Origin: Phymorhynchus buccinoides
Lineage: Eukaryota > Mollusca > Gastropoda > Neogastropoda > Raphitomidae
Assembly (NCBI GenBank): GCA_017654935.2
Contig: CM065698.1
Coordinates: 40,000,842-40,064,841 of the forward strand
Length of the DNA stretch: 64,000 nt
Direction of reading: 5' to 3'
In this document: positions 50,683 through 62,054 of the stretch, piece by piece
Layout: each line of letters begins with the position of its first letter
Numbering within the stretch: position 1 is the first letter of the stretch
The notes under the pieces: model-generated
The model's input: only the letters and a program-made list of their open reading frames with translations
Told to the model about the DNA's origin: nothing
Databases searched by the model: none
Translations under genes and position numbers: made by a program

Positions 50683-50830
50683 TGAAAATCCGTTTAACGT
50701 CCTCCGGTCCGGAACAGACACACACGGGACATTAGTAGATATAAAGATGGTGGGAACGATCCTGGAGGCAATGCATGTAGGCAGTGCAACACCAGTAATG
50801 TTCCGAATTAGTAACAATACACCTCTACAC
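50683..50830 (+). repeat. Solo internal block of the long pogo-like MITE
   Basis: CCGTTTAACGTCCTCCGGTC and the following 120 bp match the block inside 8294-8648. No MITE termini are visible here. Confidence 0.6.
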
Positions 50831-50881
50831 AAACCTCCCTTTCTTTCACCACTGTTCCTGCTCCTACTACCAAGACTGTCG

Positions 50882-51094
50882 CTCGTGCAAATCTGTCGCT
50901 TGCTACTATGAGAGTGTGTATTTGCGACATTCACAAATTTCACTTTTTCCGTACTTGAACCATTTCTAACCCTAACCCTATAACCCTATCCCTAACCCAC
51001 GGAAAAAGTGAAATTTGTGGTTCATGCTCAATGTCGCAAAATGCCGCAAATACAGACTCTCATAGGTAGCGAGCTACAGATTTGCACGAGCGAC
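50882..51094. mobile_element. Hairpin element with TTAGGG-like loop (copy 1)
   Basis: GCTCGTGCAAATCTGTCGCT and TTCACAAATTTCACTTTTTCC at the left are mirrored at the right. The loop is AACCCTAACCCTATAACCCT-type sequence. It ends right at the start of the LINE at 51099. Confidence 0.8.
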
Positions 51095-54000
51095 ACATTT
51101 GCACGCCACACGGCGTACAACATATACAAGGGACCAGCTGTTGACCATCAACACAGCTACGCAGTCTTATCTTAAGCCTGGCATGATCGCCACTTTGGAA
51201 GACCTGGGCATCGGCTACAAACTGCCACGCGGAAAGCGCTCTAATCGTGGCGGTACACGAAAGCGTAAACATAATAAAATATTATCCTTGTGCTAAGCAG
51301 TGAACTTCGACCCTGCGTTTACGACCCTCACGGACCTAGGCCTAACCCTGAAAACTTGATCTATGTAACAGTTAGCACCCCACCATCAGACCAGCTGTGT
51401 GTGTCGCTTTTCAATGCACGATCTGTGGGCCCTGCAACTACTAGAACGCAAATTACTGACTTCATCACTGACAATCACATTGACGTAATGCTATTAACTG
51501 AAACTTGGCTTCGTTCGTCTGGAGATGAAGCCAAGTGTAGTGACCTAACTCCAATCGGATACGCTCTACGCTCCATCCCCCGCCCTCCCCACCCCTCCGG
51601 AAAGTTCGCTCGCGGTGGAGGCATCGCATTTATACACAAAGACTGTCTCTCCTCTTTCTCAACTGTTAAGACTGTGTTTCCCTTCACTCATTCTTCGTTT
51701 GAACTTACTCAACTCTCCCTCAACCTACAGCACGCCTTTGTCAACTTCGTCTGTGTTTATCGTCCACCTCCCAGTAAAAGAAACATGTTAAAAGACAGAA
51801 CATTCCTCGACGAACTGCCTTCTTTCTTAGAGTATTGTTCTTCCCTGTTTGGTAAAGTGATCATTGCTGGTGACTTTAATATCCACTATGAAAACATCAC
51901 GGACAATAACACCATGAAATTTAGAGATATTGTAAGCATGTATAATTTTGTTCAATCTGTCATCGAACCTACTCATGTTCATGGTCACATTCTTGATCTT
52001 GTCTTGTACCCATGCTGTGAACATTTCGTCTTGTCTACAAATGTCCGATCATGTGTGTGTTGTGCAAAGTAAGTCTCCCCAAACCTGTCCGTCGCCGCAC
52101 AACAAAATTCATCCGCTCTTTTCATAAGATTGACAAGACTAATTTGAAAGATGATTTAGAAACTGCCATAACACCTGACATGTCTCTTCCCGATTTAAAA
52201 TTTTCTTGGCAAAATCTGCTCGATACGCACGCCCCTCTCCATCAGGTGTCTGTCAGGACGGAGAGAGCCACACCTTGGTACAATACAGTCGCTCCCCAAC
52301 TCACAGAGTTCAAACGCGAGCGCCGCAGAGCAGAAAGGTGCTGGCTCTCCTCTGGTCTGACTGTTCACAAACAGATCTACAACTCAATCAAACGGACAAT
52401 TACCGACTTAGTACAAAGGGCTAAGACTCAGTTTTTCTCCTCTAAAATTTCCGCTAGCAAGACTTGCAAAGAACTCTACCGAAACATGAATCAAATCCTA
52501 GGCAAAACACAACCTGCTGTATTCCCTTCACATATAGAACCTAAACAAACTCCCTGACGCCTTTCTTAACTTTTTCCGAGACAAAATAGTAGCCATTCGA
52601 AATGCTTTTCCTTCTTCTCAGCCTCTAGACGTGTCCCCAGCCTACTCTGGTCCAACTTTGTCTGCCTTTAAACCAGTCACAACACAGTTCGTGAAAGAGA
52701 TTCTCCAAAAAACCGGCCAAGAAATCTTGTGAACTTGACCCTTTCCCTACATCCCTCCTCTATGAAAACATTGATACCTTGTTACCAGTCATAACAAATA
52801 TTTTCAACCGTTCTTTGTCAAGTGGTACAGTCCCTGATGATTGTAAAGACTCAATTGTGAAAACCCTCTTGAAAAAATCTACTCTGAATCCAGATGAATT
52901 AAAAAAACTATCGGCCAATCTCTAACCTTCCCTTCTTGTCAAAACTCTTAGAGAAAGTAGTTCTCCGTCAGCTATCTTGTTACGAACAATCTTCTCAGTC
53001 CCCATCAATCTGCTTACCGTGCTGGACACAGTACTGAAACAGCTCTTATTAGTATATTAAATAACATTTTGACTTCCCTTGACGACAACAAAATATCTGT
53101 TCTCCTTCTTCCTGATTTATCAGCAGCATTTGACACGATAGACCATGACATTCTACTGACACGCTTGACAACTGACTTTGGCATTTGCGGCACCGTACTA
53201 AATTGGTTTAAATCATATCTCTCCAATAGAAAGCAATTTGTTCTCATTGAAAATGTGCAGTCATCTAAAATGTCTCTTGACTTTGGCGTTCCTCAGGGAT
53301 CAGTACTTGGGCCTGTACTTTTTATCATGTACACAACACCATTGTCCAAGATGATTAATAGACATTCTGTTCAGCACGAAATTTTCGCCGACGACACCCA
53401 GCTCAAACATTCTGACATACATGGAAACTACCATCAACTTGTCCAAACACTTGAAGACTGTGTTTCTGACATCAAACATTGGATGTCAACCAACAAGCTT
53501 AAGTTGAATGATGATAAAACAGAGGCTATCCAGTTTGCTCGACAAAATCATGCTCAAAATCTCCCACCCTCTATAGAGCTTTGTTCCACCGAAATTACGT
53601 TTATGTCGTGCGTTCGTGATCTCGGCCTTCATAATTTAACTCTGAGCTATCTTTGAAACAACACATTACCAAAATCTGTCAAGCCTGCTTTCTTGAAATC
53701 CGTCGCATTAGTTCAATTAAACCCTTCCTGACTGAAGATGCCACAAAGACACTTGTCACTTCCTGTATTCTGTCTAGATTAGATTATTGCAATGCCCTCC
53801 TCCTAGACCTTACTACAACATCTCTCCAACCTCTTCAACGTGTTCAAAATTCTGCTGCGCGCCTTGTATTCAGAGTACCAAAACGGCACCATACATCAGA
53901 TCTTTTAATGAAACTACACTGGCTCAAAATCGAATACCGAATCAAATACAAATCCGCCTGCCTCTGCTACAAAATCGTTACAGAAGACGCACCAGCCTAT

Positions 54001-54295
54001 CTTTGCAACCTTTTCCAGATCTACGTTCCTGCCCGTAGCCTTCGTTCTTCCTCTGATGACCGTATTTTTCAAATTCCCTCTTACCATCGGAAACAACACG
54101 GCTCCAGAGCATTTTTCGTTTCAGCTGCTACACTCTGGAACTCACTCCCTTTCAGCCTTCGTCATGCCAAATGCTATGTAACGTTTAAGTCTGCTCTGAA
54201 AACACACTACTTCAAACTGCAGCTGCAAAGTACATAAAACTTAGAAATATTGCCAGCCACTCTATCTGTCCATCTTGTTATGTGTATGTGTGTCA

Positions 54296-54497
54296 TCACG
54301 TGTTCTGTGTGTGTGTGTGCGCGCGCGCTCGCGTGCGTGTGTGTGTATGTGTGCGTGCGTGCGCGCACGTGTGTGTGTTGTGTATGTGTGCATGCGCATA
54401 TTTGTGTTGTGTGCGTGCGTGTGATGCGTTCATGTAGGCCCCTATATGAGTTTATGTATGCATGGTGTGTGTGTGTGTGCGCGTGCATGCGTGTGCA

Positions 54498-54531
<34 letters not shown>

Positions 54532-54535
54532 CTTG
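54296..54535. repeat. GT/GC-rich purine-pyrimidine alternation
   Basis: GTGTGCGCGCGC-type sequence in the 3' UTR of the LINE at 51099-54890, with Z-DNA-forming composition. Confidence 0.85.
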
Positions 54536-54621
54536 TGCTGGGTGTGCGTGTTGTTTTTTGTGAATATTATGCTGTTATTTCATGCTTGTGAATTGTGTGA
54601 AAATGCATACGTGCATTAGTC

Positions 54622-54622
54622 C

Positions 54623-54696
<74 letters not shown>

Positions 54697-54697
54697 C
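54622..54697. repeat. (TAG)n microsatellite
   Basis: About 25 TAG units inside the LINE 3' UTR. Confidence 0.95.
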
Positions 54698-54983
54698 AGT
54701 CGTAGTCACAGCAGTTGTTGTTGCTGATTGATATGTGTATTGTTTTTGTCTGCTGATGTTATTGGATTTTTGTTTCATGTTTTTATTCCATTTCAATTTT
54801 GTGTAAAGCGCCCTGTAGCCTACATAGTAGGATGGGCGCTATATAAATTTTCCTCATTATTATTATTATTATTATTATGGTATAACTACAGTCATCAAGG
54901 AGAGACACCACCTGTTTCAAAGCTGATTTCTTAAACTGTTTGGAAAAGAGGATTGAAAACATTTAATTAACTACGGATCAAGT

Positions 54984-54984
<1 letters not shown>

Positions 54985-55058
<74 letters not shown>

Positions 55059-55065
55059 CGTGCGC

Positions 55066-55117
<52 letters not shown>

Positions 55118-55206
55118 GCGTGCGTGTGCTTGTGCGCGCGCTTGCTTGCTTTGATTTGATTTCTATCAAGATTCAGCGCCGTATAAATACTGTATGTTGT
55201 TGTTGG

Positions 55207-55237
<31 letters not shown>

Positions 55238-55258
55238 TGTGGTGTGTGGTGTGTGGTG

Positions 55259-55302
<44 letters not shown>

Positions 55303-55345
55303 CGTGTGCGCGCGCGCGCGCGCGTGCGCGCACATGTATGTGCGC
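54985..55345. repeat. (GT)n compound microsatellite with GC-alternating segments
   Basis: Two GT blocks separated by a short unique segment, each ending in GCGCGC alternation. Confidence 0.95.
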
Positions 55346-55405
55346 AAGTGTATGTTTGCGTTTGCGCATGTCTTAAAATTTGCATTTTTTGTGGAAGCCA
55401 CTATA

Positions 55406-55640
55406 TACAGTGGAACCTCCCTTATAAGACCTTCAAAAAAATCATCCAGAATGAGGTCTTACAAGGGAGGAATCTTATAAGGGAGGTAATTTTGATACTT
55501 ACAAAGAAGGGCAATGTCCGGAGGCAGTACAACACCAGTAAAGTCCGGAATTTTTAACAATACAGATATGTACCAATCTAAAGGGGTACTATGGGAGGGG
55601 GTCTTATAATGGGAGGTCTTATAAGGGAGGTTCCACTGTA
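55406..55640. mobile_element. Pogo/Tigger-like MITE, partial long form
   Basis: Complete termini, plus part of the internal block seen in 8294-8648 (GGAGGCAGTACAACACCAG). Confidence 0.75.
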
Positions 55641-55710
55641 CCAATCGAAAAGTCGGTACAGTCAATGACGTAGGCCTGTCAATGCAAACGATACACGTAG
55701 AGAAAGCCTA

Positions 55711-55928
55711 TAGGGGAAGACGGGGTAAAAAGCGCATGGGCGGGTAAGAAGCCCACCCCAATTATCTCATGAAATAAAGACAATTTCAGTCAAATTTGCC
55801 CATGAGACGAATGCTAGACATTAACGCTCGTCTCATGGGCAAAATGAGACTGAAATTTGCTTCATTTCATGAGATAATTGGGGTGGGCTTCTTACCCGCC
55901 CATGCGCTTTTTACCCCGTCTTCCCCTA
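55711..55928. mobile_element. Palindromic MITE, TAGGGGAAGACGGGG family (copy 1)
   Basis: The two halves are inverted copies of about 90 bp. Termini TAGGGGAAGACGGGGTAAAA and mirror, flanked by TA. It is bordered by perfect 56-bp direct repeats, described as a finding. Confidence 0.88.
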
Positions 55929-56131
55929 CAGTCAATGACGTAGGCCTGTCAATGCAAACGATACACGTAGAGAAAGCCTATAGTTGACTGAACAATTAGC
56001 TTTTTTTCACACGGTGTAGAGCTGGCGTGAGGGCACCATCTTGCGCATCAGTGGCTGTCAAACTAACATTGTTGTCTAGTGTATTAGGATCTCCTGTCCA
56101 AGCATCATTGTTTATTGAAGTTGACGTCGAG

Positions 56132-56192
56132 ATGATTCACCAGTGTTTGTTTGTGTTATTGGTCTTCTTCGCTTTGGAAAACGTTAGCCAAG
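56132..56192 (+). CDS. Possible first coding exon of a secreted protein (signal peptide)
   Basis: The ATG opens MIHQCLFVLLVFFALENVSQ, a short polar start, a hydrophobic core of about 11 residues, and a polar end. It is followed by G|GTAAGA, a strong donor in phase 1, the usual phase after signal-peptide exons. The stretch 55983-56131 upstream shows no repeat family I recognise. No downstream exon can be identified before the window ends, and the intron begins inside a palindromic element. It could be chance. Confidence 0.35.
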
Positions 56193-56198
56193 GTAAGA

Positions 56199-56420
56199 GT
56201 TGTCGCATGAAAATAGGTAGCTCGTAAAAATAAAAAGCTCGCTACCTATGACAGTGTATATTTGCGACATTGAGCATGAACCACAAATTTCACTTTTTTC
56301 TAGGGTTAGGGATAGGGTTAGGGTTAGGGTTAGAGTTAGTTAAATGGTTAAAGTACAGAAAAAGTGAAATTTGTGGTTGTCGCAAATACAGACTCTACCT
56401 TTTTTCATGCGACAGTTGTC
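56199..56420. mobile_element. Hairpin element with TTAGGG-like loop (copy 2)
   Basis: Same arm sequence (AAATTTCACTTTTT, TATTTGCGACA), with a loop of TAGGGTTAGGGATAGGGTTA units. It begins 6 bp after the possible signal-peptide exon. Confidence 0.8.
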
Positions 56421-56429
56421 GTTGAGTTG

Positions 56430-56800
56430 AGTACAGTGGCACAGAGGCAACGCGTTCGTCTCATGCACAGTAAGCTCGAGTTCGAACCTGGGTACAGAGG
56501 ATTTTTCATCTCACTGTGCACTAGGCCTTACAGTCTGAACGTGGAGTCTTTCCGATGAGACGATAAACCCCTGTGTGCCCATGCACTTAGCACACTTTAA
56601 ACCCGGTGGCAACGAAAAAGTTGTCATTTGATCTAAATTTACTCCCCCCCCCCCCCCCCCCCTCACCTTTCCTTCCTCTTCAGTCACCCAAAAATCGCAT
56701 GCTTAAAAAAAAAAGGGTGGCGCGCCTCTGGCTGCTATGCTCTCTCCAGGTGGGAGCAACCCGAATTTCACAGAGACGCCTCTGTGACTATAAAAGTACC
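56430..56800 (+). mobile_element. SINE with tRNA-like head, most complete copy
   Basis: The head TGGCACAGAGGCAACGCG (box A-like) and GAGTTCGAACCTGGG (box B-like) precede the same body as 42165-42425. The tail here is ACTATAAAAGTACC in place of the CCTAA repeat. Confidence 0.7.
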
Positions 56801-57079
56801 AAGTCACATTAAAAAAACCACTTGGCAAGTGGTTTTTTTAATGTCTATTTTCATGAATGCATTGAGTTTGCACAAGCATGTGTTACTGTTAGGGTATGAA
56901 TGCATTTGTAGGGCCTATATGATATAATTATGTAAGTAAGTATGTATGATGAATGACCGTTTGTGTATGCGCACGCAAGTATAAGCTTATATTTATGTAT
57001 GCGTGATGCTTATCGATAAGTATTGCTGGTACCCACGTGTCGTCATATCCGGCCACAAGGAGCGCCATATTATGGGAGA

Positions 57080-57255
57080 CCGCCATCTTAGTCCTTACCT
57101 TTTTTTGAAAAATGCCAGATCGATGATGCGTATTTGGCTGTTCCAATTCGAAACTTAATCTAAACTGTATTTATAACATCTGGATGTTTTCTTTACACAT
57201 TTAGATAACATTTTCACTTTGTTTACACACAAATAAGGACTAAGATGGCGACACT
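57080..57255. mobile_element. Inverted-repeat element (CGCCATCTTAGTCCTTA ends)
   Basis: CCGCCATCTTAGTCCTTACC is mirrored by AAGGACTAAGATGGCGAC. 176 bp and AT-rich inside. Confidence 0.6.
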
Positions 57256-57552
57256 TCCGTTGGAATGGTCGAGATGCGCACGCAGGTGGGTTGGAGCCAT
57301 AAGTGTTGTTGTTTTACCTTCAACCATACACATGTCTTAGTTTACTGTATTTTTATCGTTGCACAAAATATTTCCTTCAAAAGGATAATAAACAGACTGA
57401 TTTTTTAGTCTAGATCTATTTATTTTACACATTTGAAGTGAAAATGCGTCTTGTGGCACATGGGGAGATCCAGAGAGCAGAGGATTCATCACTAAATATT
57501 GAGAAGTCAGTGATATTTTTCTGAAATTTATTAATTTTGATACCCCCATCCT

Positions 57553-57705
57553 CCTCCGAAGTCGGAGTGTGGCTGCTCACGTGGCGGGGTAATCAAAACG
57601 GTCACACACGTAATGTTCTCATCCCTAGCTGGTGCATTTGTACCATAGAGTTCAAGCGCTTTGGCTGTTGGGATGATCCCTGGAGTCTGTAAGCCAGGGT
57701 AAGAG
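57553..57705 (+). repeat. Family-A dispersed repeat
   Basis: Begins CTCCGAAGTCGGAGTGTGGC and ends at GTAAGCCAGGGTAAG. Confidence 0.65.
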
Positions 57706-57754
57706 AAGCAAACAAACAAAAAATACCCCCATCCGCTACCTGGGAAGACGGGGG

Positions 57755-57902
57755 TAGGGGAAGACGGGGTAAAAAGCGCATGGGCGGGTAAGAAGCCCAC
57801 CCCAATTATCTCATGAAATGAAGCAAATTTCAGTCTCATTTTGCCCATGAGACGAGCGTTAATGTCTAGCATTCGTCTCATGGGCAAACCCCGTCTTCCC
57901 CT
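57755..57902. mobile_element. Palindromic MITE, same family (copy 2), deleted
   Basis: Left half complete. About 70 bp of the right half are lost, so only ACCCCGTCTTCCCCTA remains. Confidence 0.85.
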
Positions 57903-58082
57903 ATTTTCTAAACAGCGGGGCCGTTTTGGTTGTTGTAGGGCCATTTTGGTATTTTGAACAGGGCCGTTATCGTTACTAATAGTAGAGCTGTAGTAGTTTT
58001 CCCAAGTAGAGACGGTGTGACTCCCACGGGACTGTATGTAAATTAGCAGTTCCTTGGTCACAGCTAGACCGAAGTGTATACA

Positions 58083-58225
58083 CATCTGTATTGTTAGGGG
58101 GGGGGACTTTCCTGGTGTTGCACTGCCTCCGGGCATTGCCTCCAGGATCGTTCCCACCATCTTTGTATCTACTAGTGTCCGCCCATGTGTGTCTGTTCCA
58201 GACCGGAGGACGTTAAGCAGAATTT
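58083..58225 (-). repeat. Solo internal block of the long pogo-like MITE
   Basis: Reverse-complement copy of the same block (CCGGAGGACGTTAAGCAG at its end), preceded by a G-run. Confidence 0.6.
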
Positions 58226-58778
58226 CTTCACAGAGGTTTAATAATAAGTGAATTGTCCAAGTCCTGATCATAAGGAAACTCAAACTCAAACTCTTTTCTT
58301 TGTCGTAAAGCCATCAAAGGGATTATTGACACAGATGTGGTAAACACATACCACAAAAGAAAAGAAAACAAAAAGCACAGGGTAAAGTTGGTGACAATCC
58401 ATCCTTGGATTCCTTCGAAGCCAGGTTGCAGCGCCACCTCAGCCCCTGGATGAGAGCCTGCATCCGCAGAGCTCTCATCCACCGAAAAAGAATAAATTAG
58501 GGAGTTAGGGGCCGTAGTTAAAAGTAGTGGTAAATGAAGAGCAGGAGCTGTGCCGGTCGGGGTTTGCCCCCGGGGACCGCTACGGTAGCCCGATTGGTCT
58601 AGCCTGGATACTGCGAAAAGGTCTACGGTTCACACGTTCTTACTTTGTTTTGTTTCTGTTTTTAAATTAAACTTAAATCTGCTTCACTAAACAACAAGAA
58701 TGTGAATAGCTTCAACAACTAGAACAAGGAAGAGCTGAACTAAGAGCTGCAGGCTCCTGAAGCATTTTTGGGTAAAGG

Positions 58779-58996
58779 TAGGGGAAGACGGGGTAAAAAG
58801 CGCATGGGCGGGTAAGAAGCCCACCCCAATTATCTCATGAAATGAAGCAAATTTCAGTCTCATTTGGCCCATGAGACAAGCGTGCATGTCTAGCATTCGT
58901 CTCATGGGCAAATTTGACTGAAATTTTAGGGATTTCATGAAATAATTGGGGTGGGCTTCTTACCCGCCCATGCGCTTTTTACCCCGTCTTCCCCTA
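58779..58996. mobile_element. Palindromic MITE, same family (copy 3)
   Basis: Full length with slight divergence (TTTGGCCC, GCATGTCTAGC) in the loop region. The next element starts directly at its right end. Confidence 0.88.
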
Positions 58997-58997
58997 A

Positions 58998-59297
58998 AGA
59001 TGTGCCACCCCCTGTGCATTTCTCGGTTAATTGTATTTTTCCGTTTTTGCCTTTCTTACCTACATAAAGCTGTATTTTAGGAACATTTTTAGCTAATTAC
59101 CTTTTTGGAATACTGCCTAGCCCTAACCCTAGCCCTAAACCTAACCCTACGGTGGGGGGTAGGGTTAGGGTTTTTGTTAGGGTTTTTAAAAAGAACTTAA
59201 ATCTGTTCCTAAAATACAGCTTTATGTATGGTAAGAAAGGCAATAACGGAAAAATACAATTAACCGAGATAGGTAGGGGGGGGGGGGGGGCACATCT
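58998..59297. mobile_element. Hairpin element with TTAGGG-like loop (different arms)
   Basis: The arms (TCTCGGTTAATTGTATTTTT, AAAGCTGTATTTTAGGAAC) are unrelated to copies 1 and 2, but the loop is again CCCTAACCCTAGCCCTAAAC and GGGTAGGGTTAGGG. It abuts MITE copy 3. Confidence 0.8.
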
Positions 59298-59463
59298 TGA
59301 CCTTTACCCATTTTTGTTTCATTTTTGTTTTGTTTCTCCTCTCTGTTTCCTTCTTTCTTCTCCTTTGGTCACACCCCTGAGTGCGTACATTTACTTCTGT
59401 AAATAGAAGTTGGTCGCCACCACAGAAGAAGAAGAACACAAAATAAATGCAGCAGATAAAGAC

Positions 59464-59681
59464 TAGGGGAAGACGGGGTAAAAAGCGCATGGGCGGGTAA
59501 GAAGCCCACCCCAATTATCTCATGAAATGAAGCAAATTTCAGTCTCATTTTGCCCATGAGACGAGCGTTAATGTCTAGCATTCGTCTCATGGGCAAATTT
59601 GACTGAAATGTTCTTTATTTCATGAGATAATTGGGGTGGGCTTCTTACCCGCCCATGCGCTTTTTACCCCGTCTTCCCCTA
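59464..59681. mobile_element. Palindromic MITE, same family (copy 4)
   Basis: Full length and almost identical to copy 6, with TA at both flanks. Confidence 0.88.
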
Positions 59682-59851
59682 GTAAGCATAAAAAAGATAC
59701 TCTCGTAATCATTTACTGCGGACAGCAAAGCAATCATGAACGCATCTTGCTATTTCCGGTTGAAAAGAATTTGATTTTAATATGAAACGTGGAGACTGAA
59801 ACTGAATCATTTTCCGTTGGTGATTGGGTTAAAGGGGCACCCTGATGGATG

Positions 59852-60345
59852 AGTTTTTGTAAGAAACACGTCGAGATCACCAGGAAAACACCCTTTACAG
59901 AGATTGCAACACTCACTTTGCTCTGGTTTCCTATAAATCAAACCGTCAAATCGGCGATTCGTCCTTGGCGGAGGTGCTGGAAGTCAAATTCTTTCACCCA
60001 AAGAGAAGGCGTGTGCCGTCTCTTTTGTAACGGCCGCCAAATCGTTTCAATACAAGCCTTTAAATTTTATTTTTATTTTATAGTTTATCTAAAGGAGTTT
60101 CGCTCACAACAAAGGAAATAGCTCCTTTTTTTTTTTTTACTGCACTACAAAAAAAAAGAAAACGCTTCAACAACAATGAGTGACCTCCACCCACCCCATC
60201 CAAAATGGCTACTCTCTCCGGCATCTCCGCCAAGGAGGAATCGCCGTTTAGATGGTTTAATTTCTAGGAAACCAGAGCAAAGTGAGTGTTCCGATCCTTG
60301 AAAAGGCCGTCTTTCTGGTGATCTCGACGTCTTGCAAAGAACACC
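59852..60345. repeat. Diverged foldback, about 120-bp arms
   Basis: GTCGAGATCACCAGGAAAAC, ACTCACTTTGCTCTGGTTTC and GGCGATTCGTCCTTGGCGGA at the left are mirrored at 60222-60340 with clear divergence. No coding content. Confidence 0.6.
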
Positions 60346-60445
60346 TTTAAGGAAATAAGGAAAGAGTTGACGAAAAGGGGGAAGGGAGGGTTTGTTTTCG
60401 AAAGAAAATGGAGGTATTGGCTGCATAGGAAAATACATGTTGGAA

Positions 60446-60662
60446 TAGGGGAAGACGGGGTAAAAAGCGCATGGGCGGGTAAGAAGCCCACCCCAATTAT
60501 CTCATGAAATAAAGAAAATTTCAGTCAAATTTGCCCATGAGACGAATGCTAGACATTAACGCTCGTCTCGTGGGCAAAATGAGACTGAAATTTGCTTCAT
60601 TTCATGAGATAATTGGGGTGTGCTTCTTACCTGCCCATGCGCTTTTTACCCCGTCTTCCCCT
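60446..60662. mobile_element. Palindromic MITE, same family (copy 5)
   Basis: Full length, in the opposite internal orientation to copies 4 and 6 (loop reads AATGCTAGACATTAACGC). Confidence 0.88.
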
Positions 60663-60734
60663 ACAGCAGAGGGTCATATTTTGGAGCAGGGTGGCTTGTT
60701 ATGTTAAGTCAATACATCTTCATTATTAATAAGC

Positions 60735-60842
60735 AAACCTTCGGGACTTTCCTGGTATTGCAGTAGGATCGTCCCACTATCTTCATCGTTATTAATGTCT
60801 CATATGTGCCTGTTCCAGGCCGGAGGACGTTGAACGAACTTT
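60735..60842 (-). repeat. Diverged internal block of the long pogo-like MITE
   Basis: Shorter, more diverged reverse-complement copy (GCCGGAGGACGTTGAACG). Confidence 0.5.
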
Positions 60843-61116
60843 CAGTATTATCACGAGATGGTATGTAAATTAACGGGTCATTGGTCACATGACACGGGAC
60901 TCGGTGGGTGGCCAAGATAGAGGGCTGTGTTGGAGTAGGGGAGCTGTGGTTAGTTGACCAGCCTTTCTTTGGCCTATTAACAACATATTTCTTTAAAGTA
61001 CAAAACAACACCGACTAACCCCATATTCGAACTTGCGCACAAGCAGGTAGTTTTCCATCTTCCAACAAAGTATTATCGAGATCTATCAAATAGTTCAGAC
61101 GCTATCGTGATTGCAG

Positions 61117-61119
61117 ACA

Positions 61120-61200
<81 letters not shown>

Positions 61201-61230
61201 GCGCGCGCGCACGCACGCACGCACGCACGC
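61117..61230. repeat. (AC)n microsatellite ending in GC alternation
   Basis: About 80 bp of AC then CGCGCGCG and ACGC units. Confidence 0.95.
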
Positions 61231-61504
61231 GATCGATTGCAATATTCTCTGAGCTTCGCTCGAGAATAAAAATAAAACAAATCTGCTGCTGCAATCATTT
61301 GATATATTATTTAGATTGTTAAATTGAATTTTGATACAAGGGCAGAAACTAACCCGAATCAAATTTTCAACGAGAGAGAGAATCTATTGCCTTTAGAAAA
61401 CCATCAGAGGGAGAAAAGAGGCCACCTGTTTTAAAGCGGATTTCTTAACTAAACTGTTTGGAAAAGAGATTATAGACATGGGATTGCCTACGCTTCAAGT
61501 AATG

Positions 61505-61512
61505 GTGTGTAT

Positions 61513-61556
<44 letters not shown>

Positions 61557-61750
61557 GTGTGTGCGTGTGCGTGCGTGCGCGCGCGCGCGCGTATGTGTGT
61601 GTGACCGCCCTCCCGATTTATACATTCGTTTTCTCTCTCTCTCTCTCTCTGTGTATGTGTGTGTGTGTGTGTGCGTGTGTGTGTGTGTGTGTGCGTGTGC
61701 GTGTGCGTGTGCGTGCGTGCGTGTGCGTGCGTGTGTGTGTGCGTGCGTGA
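61505..61750. repeat. (GT)n / (CT)n compound microsatellite
   Basis: GT block, unique CGCCCTCCCGATTTATAC spacer, CT block, second GT block, then the same spacer again (61754). The whole block is duplicated in tandem. Confidence 0.9.
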
Positions 61751-62054
61751 CTCCCCCTCCCTCCCGATTTATATATTCGTTTCTTTGTTCATATAATCAT
61801 TGATTTATTCACCATTTTAAGCTTTTTGGGCTTCTTTTTTTAAAATTTTATAAAAAATATTGAACGCCTCGAATGCTTGCTACTCTAATGATGATGATGA
61901 TGATATGCATTTAAACTGTCTTAAATTTGCTGTTTTGCTGGCAAATTGAAAACAACAACAAACGAACTACTCCAACTTAGGAACATGTAGCTTTTAAAAC
62001 TAAACTTATCTCTATGTTTTATCAACGAACTAATTGCTACGCCCCACTCATTAC

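Larger units (their letters stand above)
51099..54890 (+). mobile_element. Nearly full-length decayed LINE (jockey/CR1/L2 group)
   Basis: In order: a basic N-terminal piece (YTRDQLLTINTATQ), an apurinic endonuclease domain (LFNARSVG, LLTETWLR, GGGIAFIHK, VYRPPPSK, IIAGDFNIHY) at about 51380-52040, a reverse transcriptase (AFDTIDH, GVPQGSVLGPVLF, FADDTQ, NKLKLNDDKTE) at about 52850-53650, and a C-terminal region to 54237. The 3' UTR is bloated by GT and TAG microsatellites and ends in a GGGCGCTATATAAAT hairpin tail and (ATT)n. The catalytic FADD is intact, but at least five indels break the frame (near 52045, 52550, 52715, 52905 and 53640). Confidence 0.85.

Noticed and set aside
50968..51000. 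A telomere or chromosome end
   Set aside because: The TTAGGG-like tracts are tens of bases long, imperfect and sit in hairpin loops with unrelated DNA on both sides.
58550..58640. A tRNA-like segment (CGGTAGCCCGATTGGTCTAG)
   Set aside because: Weak box-A resemblance only. No box B at the right distance and no cloverleaf pairing.
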